Source of the DNA: Parachlorella kessleri
Taxonomy: Eukaryota > Chlorophyta > Trebouxiophyceae > Chlorellales > Chlorellaceae
Direction: 5' to 3'
Length of the DNA: 53,694 bases
NCBI GenBank assembly: GCA_001598975.1
Contig: BBXU01001952.1
Coordinates: 1-53,694, forward strand
Both the position numbers and the translations under genes were made by a program. Below are positions 27,145 to 39,707 of this stretch, one piece after another (positions within the stretch are counted from its first letter, which is position 1; each line of letters starts with the position of its first letter). The notes beneath the pieces were generated by a model. That model made no database searches and was not told the origin of the DNA. It saw only the letters and a program-made list of their open reading frames with translations.

Positions 27145-30100
27145 ATGCTGAAGGTACCAGGTCGCTTTGGTAGGGTTGGGAGCACGGAGGTGTTCCTCAC
27201 GGCACCCTGCACCCCAGGGTATGGAGCAGATAAATAAGCTCAGAATAGGTATGCCCTAGTCGGCCTTGTTTGAGCCACCGTGCAGGCCTTTGAGAGGCTA
27301 CCGCGAGCTTGCAGGATGTTTTCCTAAGCTGGGAAGCAGTCCAAGTACCGTTGGCTAGTGTGCGCTTTGCAGAGCTTGCTGATGAGGTGGCTTCCCTCCC
27401 ATCAGCACTACACTCTGAGTTTCCAGACCTTGCTGTTGACTGGCTGTCGACTGTCTTCCCGGAAGGGCACAGCTCTACGGTCCGCAGGTCCGTGGCAGGC
27501 CAGCAATGTGATGGGCTGTTGTTGTCCTGGGTGTTGCAGTGTTTTGGTACCACGGCACAGCGTCCCTGTCGACGCAAAGCGCTACTATCTCAAACCTTAC
27601 GGTCCTACTACTCTACCGTTCACCCTGCCGTGTACTCTTTTGTCGTCTGCAGGCTTGATGCTGCGAGCCAGCCCAAGTTGGACGCGGTTGGGCAGCCGCA
27701 GGGCATGGCCTTGTCAGAACAGCAGCTTGCTGAGTTCACTGCACGGCTGTCTGCGCTTGCACTGGAGGCGCAGCGTTTGGAAGCCACGGCTGCGCCGTCC
27801 CTTAGCAGCTATGCAGGACTCATGGTCGCCCCTGCCTCAGACGCGGTGGCAATGACGCAGCAACGGAAGCACTTGGCCGGGAAGCCGCCTCAGCAGGAAC
27901 ACCAGCGACAACGGCAGGAGCAGCGGTTGCCACTAATGCGCTGCCGGCGTTGCAGCCGGGTGTTGTTGCAGCCCGCTGCGGCACAGCATGCAAGCCACTG
28001 CCAGCCCCGCCCAACCTCCCGTGCAGCAGCAGCAGCAGCGGTCCCACAGGCCCGCGTGTCATTACAGCAGCAGGAGCAGCGAGCTCGGGGGCTGCCGGAT
28101 GACTCCAGTTCATCAGAGGAAGACGATGAACCAATCAGGCGCCCCAACAGTCGGGCCAGCAGGGGTACCAAGGGTGGCAGCAAGCGCAAGCGGCCTTCTG
28201 GGGCAGCAGCAGCAGCACCGGCTGAGACCGGTGTGAAGAGCAAACTCCCTTGCGGCAGCGGCGGCGTGGGTGGCTGGGGCGGCCAAGCAGCAGCAGCAGC
28301 GGCGGCAGCAGCCCCAGCAACAGATGGCGGCTTGGGCCACGCATTCGACGCAGGCGAGCCCTCGTTTTGCTTCAAAGGTAGGTTCAACGAACTACACCTC
28401 CGCTATGAGACAGCATTGCAAACAATCCAGTTGGCTGATGTGTATGCCAACGGGGGAGTGAGGTCTGTCCCAGCTGGCCCTGACTGGTGGCCTAGAGTGA
28501 GCCCCACTTTGTTTCCTAAGCCAGTTCTCCACGCTATCTGTAACATAGCAGGCGAAGGGAAATCCTACGCTCCTGTCTGGCCTGGAATGCAGGGGAGGGT
28601 TTGGGCGCCGCACCTCTCCAGCTCCCGGATCCACTGGCTGTGCCAGCTGCCAGCTTGCCCCCCGGCCAGATGGTGGTGTGTCCGCCAGGGTCCCGCCGGC
28701 GCCGCTCGGCCTGGCCTACGAGGCGCCGGCGCCAAGCGCTCACATTCTGCCCTGGCCTGGACCTCAGCAGGCCTGTACAGCTGGAGCCCACGCTTCCAAG
28801 GCTGCCAGGTGCAGGTGGCGTGGGCCCTCTATCAGGCGGGCTGCCCATGGCGTCTAGGATGATGATGATGCCGCCGCCTGGCTCCTGGATGCCGCCGCTG
28901 AGCCAGGGGCTGCCGCTGGCAGCCCTGCACATGGCGGCTGCCGCCGCCGCCGCGGCTGCAGCCGCCAACGCTGCTGGCTCCAGGCCTGGCCCTGCGCTAG
29001 GCATCCCGCTGCCAGGAACGGCTGGGCAAGGTCCGGCCGCCATGGCTGCTGGGGCTCCTGGTCCGGGCAATCCCATGCTGCTGCCGCACCAGTACCTGCG
29101 ACCCCCGCTGCTACCGCAGCCAACGCTAGGCGGGGCGTCTCGGTTGCCGGCACAGACACAGTCGCCGCAGCAGCTGTGGCAGCAGCAGCAGTCCTTGCTA
29201 CAACGGCCACCTGGTGTGGCCCTGTCCGCTACTGCTCGCCCTGGCATGCAGCTTCCGCCCTTCTTCCTCCCGCCTTCCTTGGGCCTGGCCTCGTCCATGC
29301 CCCTGGGCCAGCCCGGGGCCTCCCCCATTCTCATGCGGCAAGCGTCGCCGCAGCACCCTGGCGCACCCGGGCAGGCAGTGCCGTCCCCCCAGCGCCCGTA
29401 TGCTATGGTACCTCAGCAGGCCACGCTGTCACAGCCTCTAGCGGGAGCTGCAGCAGCGGCGGCAGCGGCAGCAGTTGCCCAGCGCCCTGGCCAGCTGCCC
29501 GTGCCAATGTATCCTCAGCAGCAGCAATATCCTCAGCAGCAACCCCAGTCACAACTCCTAGCAGCGCCACAGCCAGGTGTCAATGGACAAGCAGTCGCAG
29601 CATCGGCAGCAGCAGCCTCACCCGGCCTGCAGAGACCCATGGGTCTCGCAACAGTGAGCCAGCCCTACCTGCTGCAACAGCAGCAGCAGCTGTTGCTGAT
29701 GGGCAGGGGGCGTGGCCTCGTCTCCACGGCTTCAGCTGCCCCAGGCAGTGGCGCTCCAGGGGCTACAGCGCCCCTGGCAGGCACCCTAATTGCCTCAGCG
29801 CAGCGGCCTGCGGGCCAGCCGCTTTCTAGCGCTGCACTTGGTTCCTTTTCTGCACAAAAGGCGCAGCAGCTGCAGATGTACTTCCAGCAGCAGCAGCAGC
29901 TGCTGCAGCAGCCACGGCCCAGCATGGCCGCTTCCCCTGGGGCAGCATTGGAGCCAGCATCAAGACCGGCCGCAGTAGCGCTGCATGACATACCCCCTTC
30001 CGCACAGGTGGGCCTGCTGGTGGTACATGGGTGCCAACTGGCAATTACCTTGGCCTTTTTTAAAATGATGTAATCTCGTGCAGCCGGCATTGGGAGACTG

Positions 30101-30984
30101 ACCGCAGGCCACAGCTGCTGAACAGTATTGAGACTGGGTCAGACTGGGTTGCCTTTGGATACTGTCGAGGGGTAATCCTGGGGCAGCTTGCCACGCTGCA
30201 AATCCTGCGTCTGCAGTCACAATCGGCTTGTCGACATGAGCAGCTCATCTAACAACACTTCCTGCATTTGCAGCTGCACCAGCCATTCTACCTGCACACT
30301 GCGGGCGCACCAGCAGCCCGACCAGCGGCAAAGGCTGCTGCTTCTGGCGGCCGAGGGAGAGGAAAGAGGCCCCTGGGGGCGGCAGCTCTGTCAGTCTCCA
30401 GTCCCTCCCCAGGGGACTCCTCCGGCTCGATGCCAGGGGCAGCTCTTGTCGCCCAGCCTAGCGTGCTGCCTGCAGGAGGGCAGGCTCGTCCTGCAGCTGC
30501 TGCTGTGCCTGCTGCCCGCCACCCGGGCAGCTCACCACCTCCGCAATGGCCGCTGCCAGCCTCTCAACCCATGCTGCCCTATGCCATCCCCCCTGGGGCG
30601 GGCGCCAGTCCTTTACAAGCTCAGGCGCCTCGGCCTAGCGGAGGGCCGGCACGGCCAGTTCTTGGGCTGGCAGCGGGGTATGGGGCAGCAGGGGTAGGGA
30701 CCTTAGGTCCACTGGCACCACCCTTGGGCTTTCCCTGGCCGCCTCACTTGCCGCCGGCATCTGCTGGCAGCCCTGCCCTGGGTGTGCCGGTGCCGCTTGG
30801 CCAGCGGGCAAGCCCTGTCCCGCCCGCTATGCCGCTGCAGAAGTTTGCCACCTCGATTAGTGCGCAGCCAGTGAATGGCATGTCAGGGTTTGGGCCAGGG
30901 GGCGGACAGGGTCATGGCAGTGGTCCTGTGGTGCACCATATGGCGCCCCAAGAGGTGCCTGCTGTCCAGCAGCACCAGCAGTGA
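27145..30984 (+). CDS. Gln/Ala/Pro-rich protein with one Cx2C-x11-Hx3C zinc finger, putative nuclear factor
   Basis: Not recognised as a named orthologue. Likely exons: 27315-27487, 27653-28377, 28593-30007, 30274-30984, about 1,010 aa, stop TGA at 30982-30984. Phases match at every junction. The first intron (27488-27652, 165 nt) is inferred from its splice motifs and is itself open in frame, so it could be retained. A tiny first exon, ATGCTGAAG at 27145-27153, is the best start I found, but the 5' end is uncertain. The zinc finger is encoded at 27942-28001, with the spacing of the SGF11/ataxin-7 type found in the SAGA deubiquitinase module. An acidic Ser-rich patch (Asp-Asp-Ser-Ser-Ser-Ser-Glu-Glu) and a basic Lys-Arg-Lys-Arg patch follow. 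The C-terminal 700 residues are low-complexity Gln, Ala and Pro, as in transcription coactivators. SAGA membership is only a hypothesis. Confidence 0.7.
28019..29915 (+). repeat. Codon-repeat low-complexity tracts (polyAla, polyGln, Met run)
   Basis: GCA/GCG/GCC and CAG runs inside the zinc-finger gene: polyAla near 28024-28040, 28289-28318, 28931-28968 and 29448-29475, a Met run near 28857-28870, and Gln runs near 29178-29192, 29516-29550, 29680-29695 and 29887-29912. Long shadow frames on both strands come from these tracts. Confidence 0.85.
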
Positions 30985-31288
30985 AGGCAAGCAGAAGTAG
31001 CCAGCTGTGGAGCGGGCTGTGAATGGTTGGGTAGAGTCTAGGACACAGGCATGCATAGCCCATGCATTGTTACTATCGTGCGTTTGTCTATCCGGCAGGT
31101 AGGCTTAAGAGTGAGAAAGTGCGTTATAGGTGGAGCTGTATCGTCTCATGTGCAGGGCTTAGGCAAGCTAGCGCCCAGGCCAGTTAGGTGCATTGCAAGG
31201 CTAGGCTCATGGTATGATCTGTCATGTCCCTCGTGAATTCGTTTAAATGGTTCCCATCTCAACTCAATGGCTCGGCTCAACCTCATCT

Positions 31289-31293
31289 TGTAA
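31289..31293 (+). terminator. Candidate TGTAA polyadenylation signal for the zinc-finger gene
   Basis: First plus-strand TGTAA after the stop codon, about 305 nt downstream. Confidence 0.25.
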
Positions 31294-31471
31294 CATGTGT
31301 CATTGATGTCATACAGCTCAAGCCTTACAGGAATAGCTTCAGGATGGAGGGGTGGGGTGGTCCTTTGTACTACCCCCGAGTGGTGGTCCTTCACAAAGCT
31401 AGTGAGGGTAAAGGGGGGCGGGGCAAATCACTAAAAAGAGCAAAAAAGAGAAGCCGGGCAATCATGAAAGC

Positions 31472-31476
31472 TTACA
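31472..31476 (-). terminator. Candidate TGTAA polyadenylation signal for the myosin
   Basis: TGTAA on minus, 118 nt after the myosin stop codon. Confidence 0.3.
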
Positions 31477-31593
31477 TTGCTGCGTGGCCCCGCTACTGCA
31501 TCCTGCAGTCAACTGCTGGTGTAAATCTTGCAGGTAAGCTGTCTGACCTGGGCGACAATCTCAGGGCATGAACTAAGCTTTTGCACAAGCATT

Positions 31594-34500
31594 TCATCGG
31601 CCGCCTCTCGTCTTGAACAGCCTTGACGTCAGGGACACTTGGGAGTCCTGGGAAGTCAAGCGCTGTGGCTGCGGCTGCAAGCGGCTGCCTGCATGCATCC
31701 CCCCTGCTGCACTGGACTGGCTGTGCAGCATCCGGCCACTCTCGGCCCGCCTGCTATGCTTCACAGCACTTTGTGTCGCTGCTAGCCGCGACTGCACAAA
31801 TGGGTATGTACACCACATCAGATTGGCCGTAATGGCACCCGCTGTCCAGGATAGCACAAGCCAGGTGAGCTCTGTGGGCAAGGCCATTTCCAGCTCGAGA
31901 TAGGAAACCCATACTTCCCCTGCCCCGGACATTGCAGAGTGGCTGCACCACACGGCCAGGCTCCTTCTTGTGTGTGCGCATCAGCTGCTTTCATGAAAGA
32001 TAGCATGGAGGGAACCTCCATATCGCAGTGGGTGTAGCGCATCATGCTATATGCTGCTGGTGGTACTTTGTCCCTCACCTTGAAGCTCTTCTTCCACACT
32101 TTGTAGCGCTGAACCAGCCGCTTCAGCTCCATGTCAGGGTTCATCCCGGGAGCTTCTGCCAAGCCATCTCGGACCTGCAGCAGTTGAGGTGGAGGTTGTG
32201 CAACAGAAGAGGAGTTGTTCGGCAGAAGAGTAATGCTAGACTGAAGCGCAGTTGCAGCCCCTGCTTGCTTACCAACTGCCGGCCTGGGCTGGTGTCTGTG
32301 CGGAGCAGGCTGCAAATATGCCTTCAAAGGGCACCCCAGACCAAACAGGCAAGCAAGCCCCACTGCCTGCCAACTAAGCCTGCCCACCTCGCGAATAAAG
32401 TCAGCATCGTCATCAAAAAGCGCTCGCTTCTTCTCAAACTCCTGGTCCAAGGAAGCAATGGCTGCTCGGCCCTCCTCCTGGGCGGAAGGCAGACCCTGCA
32501 TGCGGGGCGCAGCCAGACGGGAGCTTGTCAAACGCACATTTGCATACCGGGGTGGGCATGCAGCCAAAGCGTTCTCATCATTGGTCAAAGCAAAAATAGC
32601 TAGGCAGCACCCCTATGACACTACATTGAGGAGAGTTGCATGTCCTTAGGCTAACAGCTGGCCGACCTGGGCAGATGTGAGAGGTGTCCGCCCCTGTGGC
32701 GTGCCAGTCATGGCAGTGGAGAGGCTGCTATCGTCGTCTGACAGGGACATGAAGCTAATCTCATCATCCGAGCGCCTTGTGCTGCGCCGGCGCTGCTCAG
32801 CTATGCTAGCAGTACCTGATTGGAGAGCCGCCAAAAGTGTCAGGGAAGAAGGGTGTAACACAGTAGCAGGTATGTATGCTGTGAAGCACCCCTTCCTTCC
32901 CTGACATGTGAATGCAGGCTGAATCAGGCAATCTAGCTGCTTACTGGCTTGGTTGCGAGGGCAAGAGCTCAAATTCACTTTAAATGGCATATCAGTACAT
33001 CATTGCAACCCGCAGCTACTTGGCGCCATGTATTTACCTGCAGCCGTGCCATCGGCAGACAGGTTGTGCATCACATGGCCAGTCTTGGCGCCACTGGTGC
33101 TCGCTAGCTCATCAGGGCGCTGCTTGGTGGGCGAGATTGCATTGGCACCGACTATCTGGCAGTGGCCTGGGGAGCAAGGCAGCGGGCCACATGTGAGCAA
33201 ATACGTAGCAGCTAATAGTAGGGAAATAATAAATGTTAAGCACTGAAGGCATATATCACCATGCGGCACCTACTGCACGCATGCAGTTGGTGACCTAAGT
33301 ATGCCCACAACTCTCTGCCCACCTTGTACTGTGGCCCCTTGCCCTTGCTGTAGCACCTCCACTGCATGATGTAGCAGGCCATTCTCCTGCTGCAGGTCGG
33401 CTACCTGCCGCTCCAGCTTCAGGCTGTAGGTCTCCAAGGTGCTGATCTGCCATATGGTAGATGGTGAAAGACATGTGTGTTCGAAGCACGGGACGAAGGC
33501 GCATTGGATTGTATGCAGTCCTGTTGCTATAACCACCATTTGCGTGTCCTCCTCACACATGTCACTCGCAACTCCGTTGTTGTTTGGCAGTGAGGCAGCC
33601 GAAACACACCCCATGGCAATGGAGCATTTCTCACCTTGGACTGCAGGTCGGATGTATCAACACCATCTACAGCAGCTGCAGCGGCGGCAAGGTCTGCATC
33701 TTCCTGCTGCTCCATCCAGGACAGGAAGCTGCCTCCATAGCGCTGCATGAGTCATTGGAACGAATTCAGACGTGGATTTTCAGATGAAGAGGCTTTAAGC
33801 TTTCACACCACCTAATGAGGCACAGTCGGTCTGTCAATGACACTTCCAGGGTATCTTTCATCAGTGGGCGCGAGTAGGGCATATCTGTGTAGGGCAGACT
33901 TGTTAGTAGGAACGAGGCGTCCTCTTTGCCAGCATGTAGCCAGCAGTTGCGCTGCTTACCCGCCAGAGGGCCAGGATCTCTCTGATCTGTCCTGCATCCA
34001 TCCCAAACTCATGCTGGATGGCGTCAAATGACTCCTCTTCATGCCGCCGGGCTGACAAGATGGCCCGCTGCTCTGCTTCCCACTGCAGCCGTGCCTCCAC
34101 ACGGACCCCAATCCGTTGGTTCACCTGCACAGCACATAGCCTCGGCAACAAAATATTTGTGTTGCTTTCTGGTAGGTGAAGAACAGCTTCCATGACACCG
34201 CGACATTAAAGCCAAACAAGCAGTATTGTGGGCAGCAGGATCAATGGCAGGGTTTTGCCAGGTTGCAATCAGCGGCTGATAACCTGATGGGAAGCTAGTT
34301 GCTGCTCTCAAGTTCCCACACAACCCGTCTCTTCTCACGACAATGTTTCTTCGCTGCCCCCACCTGCCACCGACGCCAGGCCATCTGAATGCAAACGGCC
34401 GCTTGCAACACCCTGAAGTACCGCTGCCGCTGCAGGTAGCCTCTGGCCACTGCCTGGATGGCCACCGCTGCATTGTGCTGCCGCTGCATTTCGGCAAACA

Positions 34501-37500
34501 GCAGTCGTCCTTGCCGGCCACGCCAATGTGACTGCAGGACTACTGCCGCGTGGCGAAGCCTCAGGAAGACCCGTCGCTGTGTGACCATGCGCCACATGCT
34601 CTGGAGGTACAGCACTGACCTGCAGCACTGAAGGTGACAGCTTGGTACGGACAATATGAACTCCGCTTGACTTGCACAGTCACAAGCATGTTCTATACAT
34701 GCAACCCAGCAGACATAATGAGAGCTGCGGCACGCTGCACCTTATTGATATGTACCTGGTGGGACAAGGGTCAACCCTGGGAGCAGCAGGCGGAACAGTC
34801 CGCATAGCAGAACTTGTAAGCTAATACCCACCGCTGAATGCGCGCCCATGTGTCCTCCAGCTGCCCCAGCACCCCAGCCCGGAAGAAGAGCTTGGTGCGC
34901 CCCACTTGATACATGCTGCGGTCCACGCTGAAGTGCTGCAGCAGCCTTGTGCAGGTCTCAAGCGGCGTCATGCACCCTGCAGAAGTGGTTGCATAGGTTA
35001 GCCAGGCTATGTGAGGTGGTGCGCTGGCTCTTGGAATTCAAGGGAGGATCAAAACTGCATCTCTAGGCCCCACTCAACAGTGATGTACAGCCAGCCACCA
35101 GCAAACAGCCCTGCCTACCTGCTCCATGCTCGGGCAGCAACACCTTGTACCGCTCAGCGAACTGCTCATGCCGGTAGCGGGTGGGGTAGCCTGCCCGTGC
35201 AATGCGGGTGACCTCCAATACCCCGCAGCACTTAAGCTGGTGCAGCACCAGCTGGGGCTGGAAGTGTGAAGGCACCTGCTGGCTGTTAGGCTTGATGCAG
35301 CGGATGAAGTGCAGCGCGGTACTGCATTGGAAGTGAAAGCAGTGCAGTGCCAGGCAATCAAGTGCGGACAAGCTACATATCTTTGCCACGTTGACTTGTC
35401 AAGTCTGCTGCAAGCTTGCATCCCAAGGTGGTATAAGACCTAGCAGGCAGAACATGACCACTTTGAACACGATAAACTTAATAATCTGGGACCACCCGTT
35501 CAGCTGTCTTATCTTCACAACCACTAAACTGTGCCTGCCCTCTCTGGCAAGGGAGAGCTACTCACGCATCTAGGCGCTGGATGAGATCCTGCAGCTGGGC
35601 CCTAAATCGTGACCCCACAGTTTGTGTGCCCTTGCGGTCTTGCTCCAGCGCCATTTCCACAGCCAGTGCCTGTACCAATGGCTCCTGGCTGCCCCGGAGC
35701 AGCAGGACCAGATCTGCAAGCATGATGTAGGTAAGTCAGGACTTGCGCTGCAGAGACGGTGATGCTTCTCTTCCTGTTCCTGCGACATCTGCCCTGCAGT
35801 ATACAGTAGAAGGGCTGTGCCCGATCCATGAAACAGGCAACAGCATGTTTGCACAGCACCATGCTGCCCCACAAAATGTCAGTAGTAAATGTTCCTTTCG
35901 GCACCGTAGGCAGGGTCATACCTGGACTGAGTGTGTCCTTGTTCTTGTCAAGGAACTTGGTGCAGCTGTAGACGACTGGCCCAGCATAGTGATGCAGCGT
36001 GAAGTCATCAGTTGGAACCTTGGGGTTGTAAGACAAGCGAGGGTGTGAGCCCTGCCGCTGCCGCAGCTTGGTGGCAAAACTGGAATCAGAGCCCTGCATG
36101 GAAGGGGCGTGCACGGGGCAGGGTTATAATTGCTACAAAGTGCTACGTGATGTGCACCAATCATATGTCAGTCGCATGTCCTTGCTGGTCAGCAATTAGG
36201 TGAACCCCCATTGCGAGTGAGGAAAACCAAGGGAAGGTATGCTGGACTCTTGAAACCCAGTAGCTCCTGCCGCAGCACATGCTCACCCGCGGGTAGATGC
36301 ACTCCTCATCCAGCAGTGACAGGATGCCAACATCCTGGGGGGGCCGCGCCTCGATGAGATCCACGCATTCCTGCAGCCCACAGGTAGATTATCTCTGCAA
36401 AGAAATAGCTTCCCTAGCAGTTATGGCTCATCCATCTCACTCTACGAAGCCTAGCTCCTTAGCCTCCTCTTGCTGTTTTTCCAAGGCTTGGCACTCACAA
36501 AGGCAATTGTGCAGGCCAGAAGCCTGGCGTCAAGAAGCCTGGAAAAGCCATGGGCTGCTGACCTGGTTGTCTTCAAACTCCACATGAGCCCAGTCAATGC
36601 CCTCGGACTCGTATGCCGCCTGATCCAGCTTGAAGAGGTGCTTGTTGAACTGCATTTTCAATCTTTGGCTTCTAAGACCCTCGAGGGCAACGGACAACTG
36701 TCAGCGTATGCAATACATGGAGGAGAGCAGCGTGGGGAACAGACTATAGAGTGTAACAGATGCATTAATCCCACCCTGCAACTCGCCTGTTGCTGGAGCC
36801 GCTCATTGGCATAATTTATGCAGAGCTGCTCAAAGCTGTTCTCCTTGAAGCACTCGAAGCCATAGATATCCAATATGCTGAGGGACGTCCCTGTCCGCTG
36901 CTTGCCTACCGCAAGTGCCTTGTTCACCTGTGCAGCACAGGGTAACCCTCAGCCACCGCCCGATATTCTTGTTGTTGCGTTGTTTTTTGCATGTGCCAGC
37001 GCAGGCAGTCAATGCAGCATCCGTATCTGTTAGCACCACTCCCAAGAACAAGCCACGCAGGAGGCCGCGTGTTCATGTGTCCAAGCATCCCTCCCTGCAC
37101 CCTGGCTCAGGAACACAGGTGCATACACAGCTGAGCACACGTGAGTGCACCTGGTCCACCAGCCAGCTGAACAGCTCCGCATATAATGCCTTGGCCAGCG
37201 CGTCTCTGTTGTCCAGTGCTGCATCCAGATTGAGGTGTCGTGTGATGCGCTCGCCCCCTGCCACCAGCTTCCGCTGTTTCAGCGCTGCATACAGCGCCGC
37301 CTCCGGGCAGCGGAGCAGGGAGGCTGCTCGCTGAACTGCCTCACCACTGGCTGGAGCTACCGACACAGCATCCTCACTGAGAGGCTGGAAGCAGATGTTG
37401 CCCAGCCAAAGGATGGCAGAGAGCACAGAAAAGATGCTTTGCTGCTGCTGCGATGTGATGCCCACAGCTGACATGGCCAGCTTAATGCCTCGGAAGGCTG

Positions 37501-39203
37501 CTGCATCATCTACACCAGCAATGCTGGTACAGCCGCTGCGGTTGAGGTAGTCAAAGCTGTCCAGGGCGTCCGGCAACTGGTAGAGGTGCCGCTCCTCTGG
37601 TGTTGCACCGCGGCACAGCTGCAGCAGGCAAGTGTGCTTAGGCCCTTATGGTATGTGTTGAGGGCAGGTGAGCGGGAGGAGTTCTGCAGCTTTGGCAAGC
37701 GTTTAATGATATCTATGAATATACAACTGCCAATGACACTATCCGCCTCATGGTTAAGTAGGTCGACTACCGCTTTGCAGTGGTACTGCAGGGCGAGACA
37801 ACCAACCTGATAGAAGATGTGGTAGCTGCGCTCTTGAGGCAGCTGGTGCACCACCCGAGACTTCTCAAGCAGGTATGTGTGGATCAGGGCCCCACAGATC
37901 TGGTGCGTCCCGGAGCTGAAGTAGATCTGCAGCAATTGCTCACACTCAACATCTAGCCCATCTCGGAACATTGCATCCGAAGTGATGCTAGGTGTGTGTT
38001 AGCTGAGGAGTTGGCAGACTCTGACACTTATTGCCAGCAGCCTAGACCTGCAGCCCTCGGTTGAAACAACTCAGGCACGAGGCCGGAAGCGCACCTCAAT
38101 CAGCTTCCCAAATCGGCTGCTGTTGTTATTATGGATGGTCTTGGCATTGCCAAAAGCCTCCAGCAAGGGGTTGGTGCCGAGCACCTTGTCCTGCAAGTAA
38201 TATGAAAGCTTCACATGAGAGTGTCCTGTCCGCACAAACTAGCTTAGAAAAAAATCATGCAGAAAAGCTACTAGGCAATGCTCATGGGGTGTGCACAACT
38301 TGCCTCCATCCCAGTGCCACCCGCCAAGCCTGCAAGGTACCTGCACTCACAGGAGAAGCAGTTAGTTGCCATGCTGTGGGCTCATAATTTGCATAGAATT
38401 CCGCTCGTCGCTGTCCACTGTATGAAAGCCAAGGTTGGTGAAGCAGAACCTGTCCATTTCACAGTTTTGAGAGGCCCTCACTGCCTGCTGACCTCATCAT
38501 GATCTTGGTGGTCTCAGTCTTGCCAGCGCCACTCTCGCCCGTTATGAGCACGCTTTGGCACTGGTTGGAGGTACACATCTGCACCAGACAGGTTTGCTTG
38601 AAATGCGTTCAGCATCGGAAGTAGACTATTAGGGTTAGTGTGGGACGCCCGGTAGTACAGCCAAGGTGTGCTGCCAGGTTTAGAGTTATGCCAAACAAGT
38701 GCACCACAACTACCTTAGCCTGCCACCTGCCCACTTCCCGCTCGCACCTGTTTGTACGCCTTGTCTGCAGTGAGAAAGACGTGAGGTGCATAGCCCTCTG
38801 TCACGTCCACCCTGCTGCGCCCAGTGTAGTGCTGCACCTGCTCTGGCCCGTACATGGGCAAGGTCTGAAAAGGGTTGACTGCGATGAGCACCGGACCTGC
38901 GTGGGTGTATATGTTGCCGGCTGCATACCGCTGCTGCAGCGCGTGCAGGATGGAGGGTTGGTTAAGGAAGCTGAGGTGGGTGAGATCCTCCACCGAGTCT
39001 AGCAACGCTGGGTTGGCAGGGACCACGTTGGCTGGCTTGGCCTTAGCCGCAGCACCGCTGGCGTCCAGCACCACTGCACAGCTGCTGCCTCCGGCGGACT
39101 GCAGGGTGCCCAGCTGCCAGCCTGCACCACCGTCCACCAGCACCCAGACTCGCGAGCCTCTGGACAGCCCATCCAGGCCGTCGGCTTTCCACGCGACGGT
39201 CAT
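31594..39203 (-). CDS. Class VIII-like unconventional myosin heavy chain
   Basis: Actin-based ATPase motor of the plant type. The ATG at 39201-39203 opens exon 1 (38748-39203) with an SH3-like start (Gly-Ser-Arg-Val-Trp-Val). Motor motifs in order: P-loop Gly-Glu-Ser-Gly-Ala-Gly-Lys-Thr near 38535, [12 protein letters not shown], switch I Asn-Asn-Asn-Ser-Ser-Arg-Phe-Gly, switch II Asp-Ile-Tyr-Gly-Phe-Glu near 36870, Phe-Ile-Arg-Cys-Ile-Lys-Pro-Asn near 35310, and the Cys-Cys-Gly-Val-Leu-Glu SH helix. Four degenerate IQ motifs lie at about 34300-34620, then short coiled-coil segments. The tail motif Phe-Asp-Asp-Asp-Ala-Asp-Phe-Ile (near 32400) followed by [10 protein letters not shown] and Trp-Lys-Lys (32079-32174) is the C-terminal signature of plant class VIII myosins, and no dilute domain of class XI is seen. 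The last exon is 31594-31791. About 22 exons, roughly 1,200 aa. Confidence 0.9.
38191..38303 (-). other. GC-AG intron in the myosin motor
   Basis: A 37-nt exon (38304-38340: [12 protein letters not shown]) ends at GAG|GCAAGT, the consensus GC donor, and joins GAC AAG at 38190. This gives the conserved Glu-Asp-Lys-Val-Leu. The GT one base downstream breaks the frame. Confidence 0.8.
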
Positions 39204-39707
39204 GCCGGGTGGGCAGTCGATCGGTCCAGCGGTTGGGGTACAATGTACACTAGGCCAGGAAATCCAACCTTTCCCCAGAGAGCCGCTGGGCCCAGAACAT
39301 AGCAAGCAACCCGCTGTGTACCGCTCCTGCCTTGCTTGGCGTTTTTAGGCGCGCCGATGGTGTCACAACACCAAGATTGTTACAGCGCCCCGAGTATCAC
39401 AAGAGTAAAAGTAACAAAAGCAAAGGGCAGCTGGCCTTGGTCTCTTCAAGACTGCCTGGCGCGACAGGTAGAGGTGCGTTGAAAGGATGCGTTGGCAGCT
39501 GCTTTGCCTGCTGGCTAAAGCCCCATGACAGTAGGACGCTCCTTGGCGTGGGAAAGCACACAAAATGTTTGGTGGTAAGATCAATAATGTCTTATCTGAA
39601 GCGCTGCTGACTGTCATGCACCTGTGTGCAACGCATGCATGCGACACTTGTCCATAATCAAAGGCTGTTGTTTACCGGGGCCATAAGTGTAGGGTGTATT
39701 CGTGGAT
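39204..39707. promoter_or_regulatory. Divergent promoter region between the myosin and UTP10
   Basis: 504 bases between the two ATGs. Must hold both promoters and 5' UTRs. No recognisable element. Confidence 0.45.

Larger units (their letters stand above)
30985..31593. other. Convergent 3' region between the zinc-finger gene and the myosin
   Basis: 609 bases with no supported gene. TGTAA motifs occur on both strands: plus at 31289-31293 and 31520-31524, minus at 31472-31476 and 31325-31329. They suit the two convergent transcripts, which may overlap. Confidence 0.5.

Noticed and set aside
28378..28592. Open frame continuing past 28377 in the zinc-finger gene
   Set aside because: A GT donor at 28378 and a TGCAG acceptor at 28592 restore phase into the long 28593-30007 exon. 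The read-through peptide does not continue in that frame, so this is an intron.
28534..29334. 266-codon minus-strand frame and other frames in 28.1-30.1 kb
   Set aside because: Shadows of GC-rich codon repeats; translations are low-complexity Gly/Ala/Pro/Ser with no motif.
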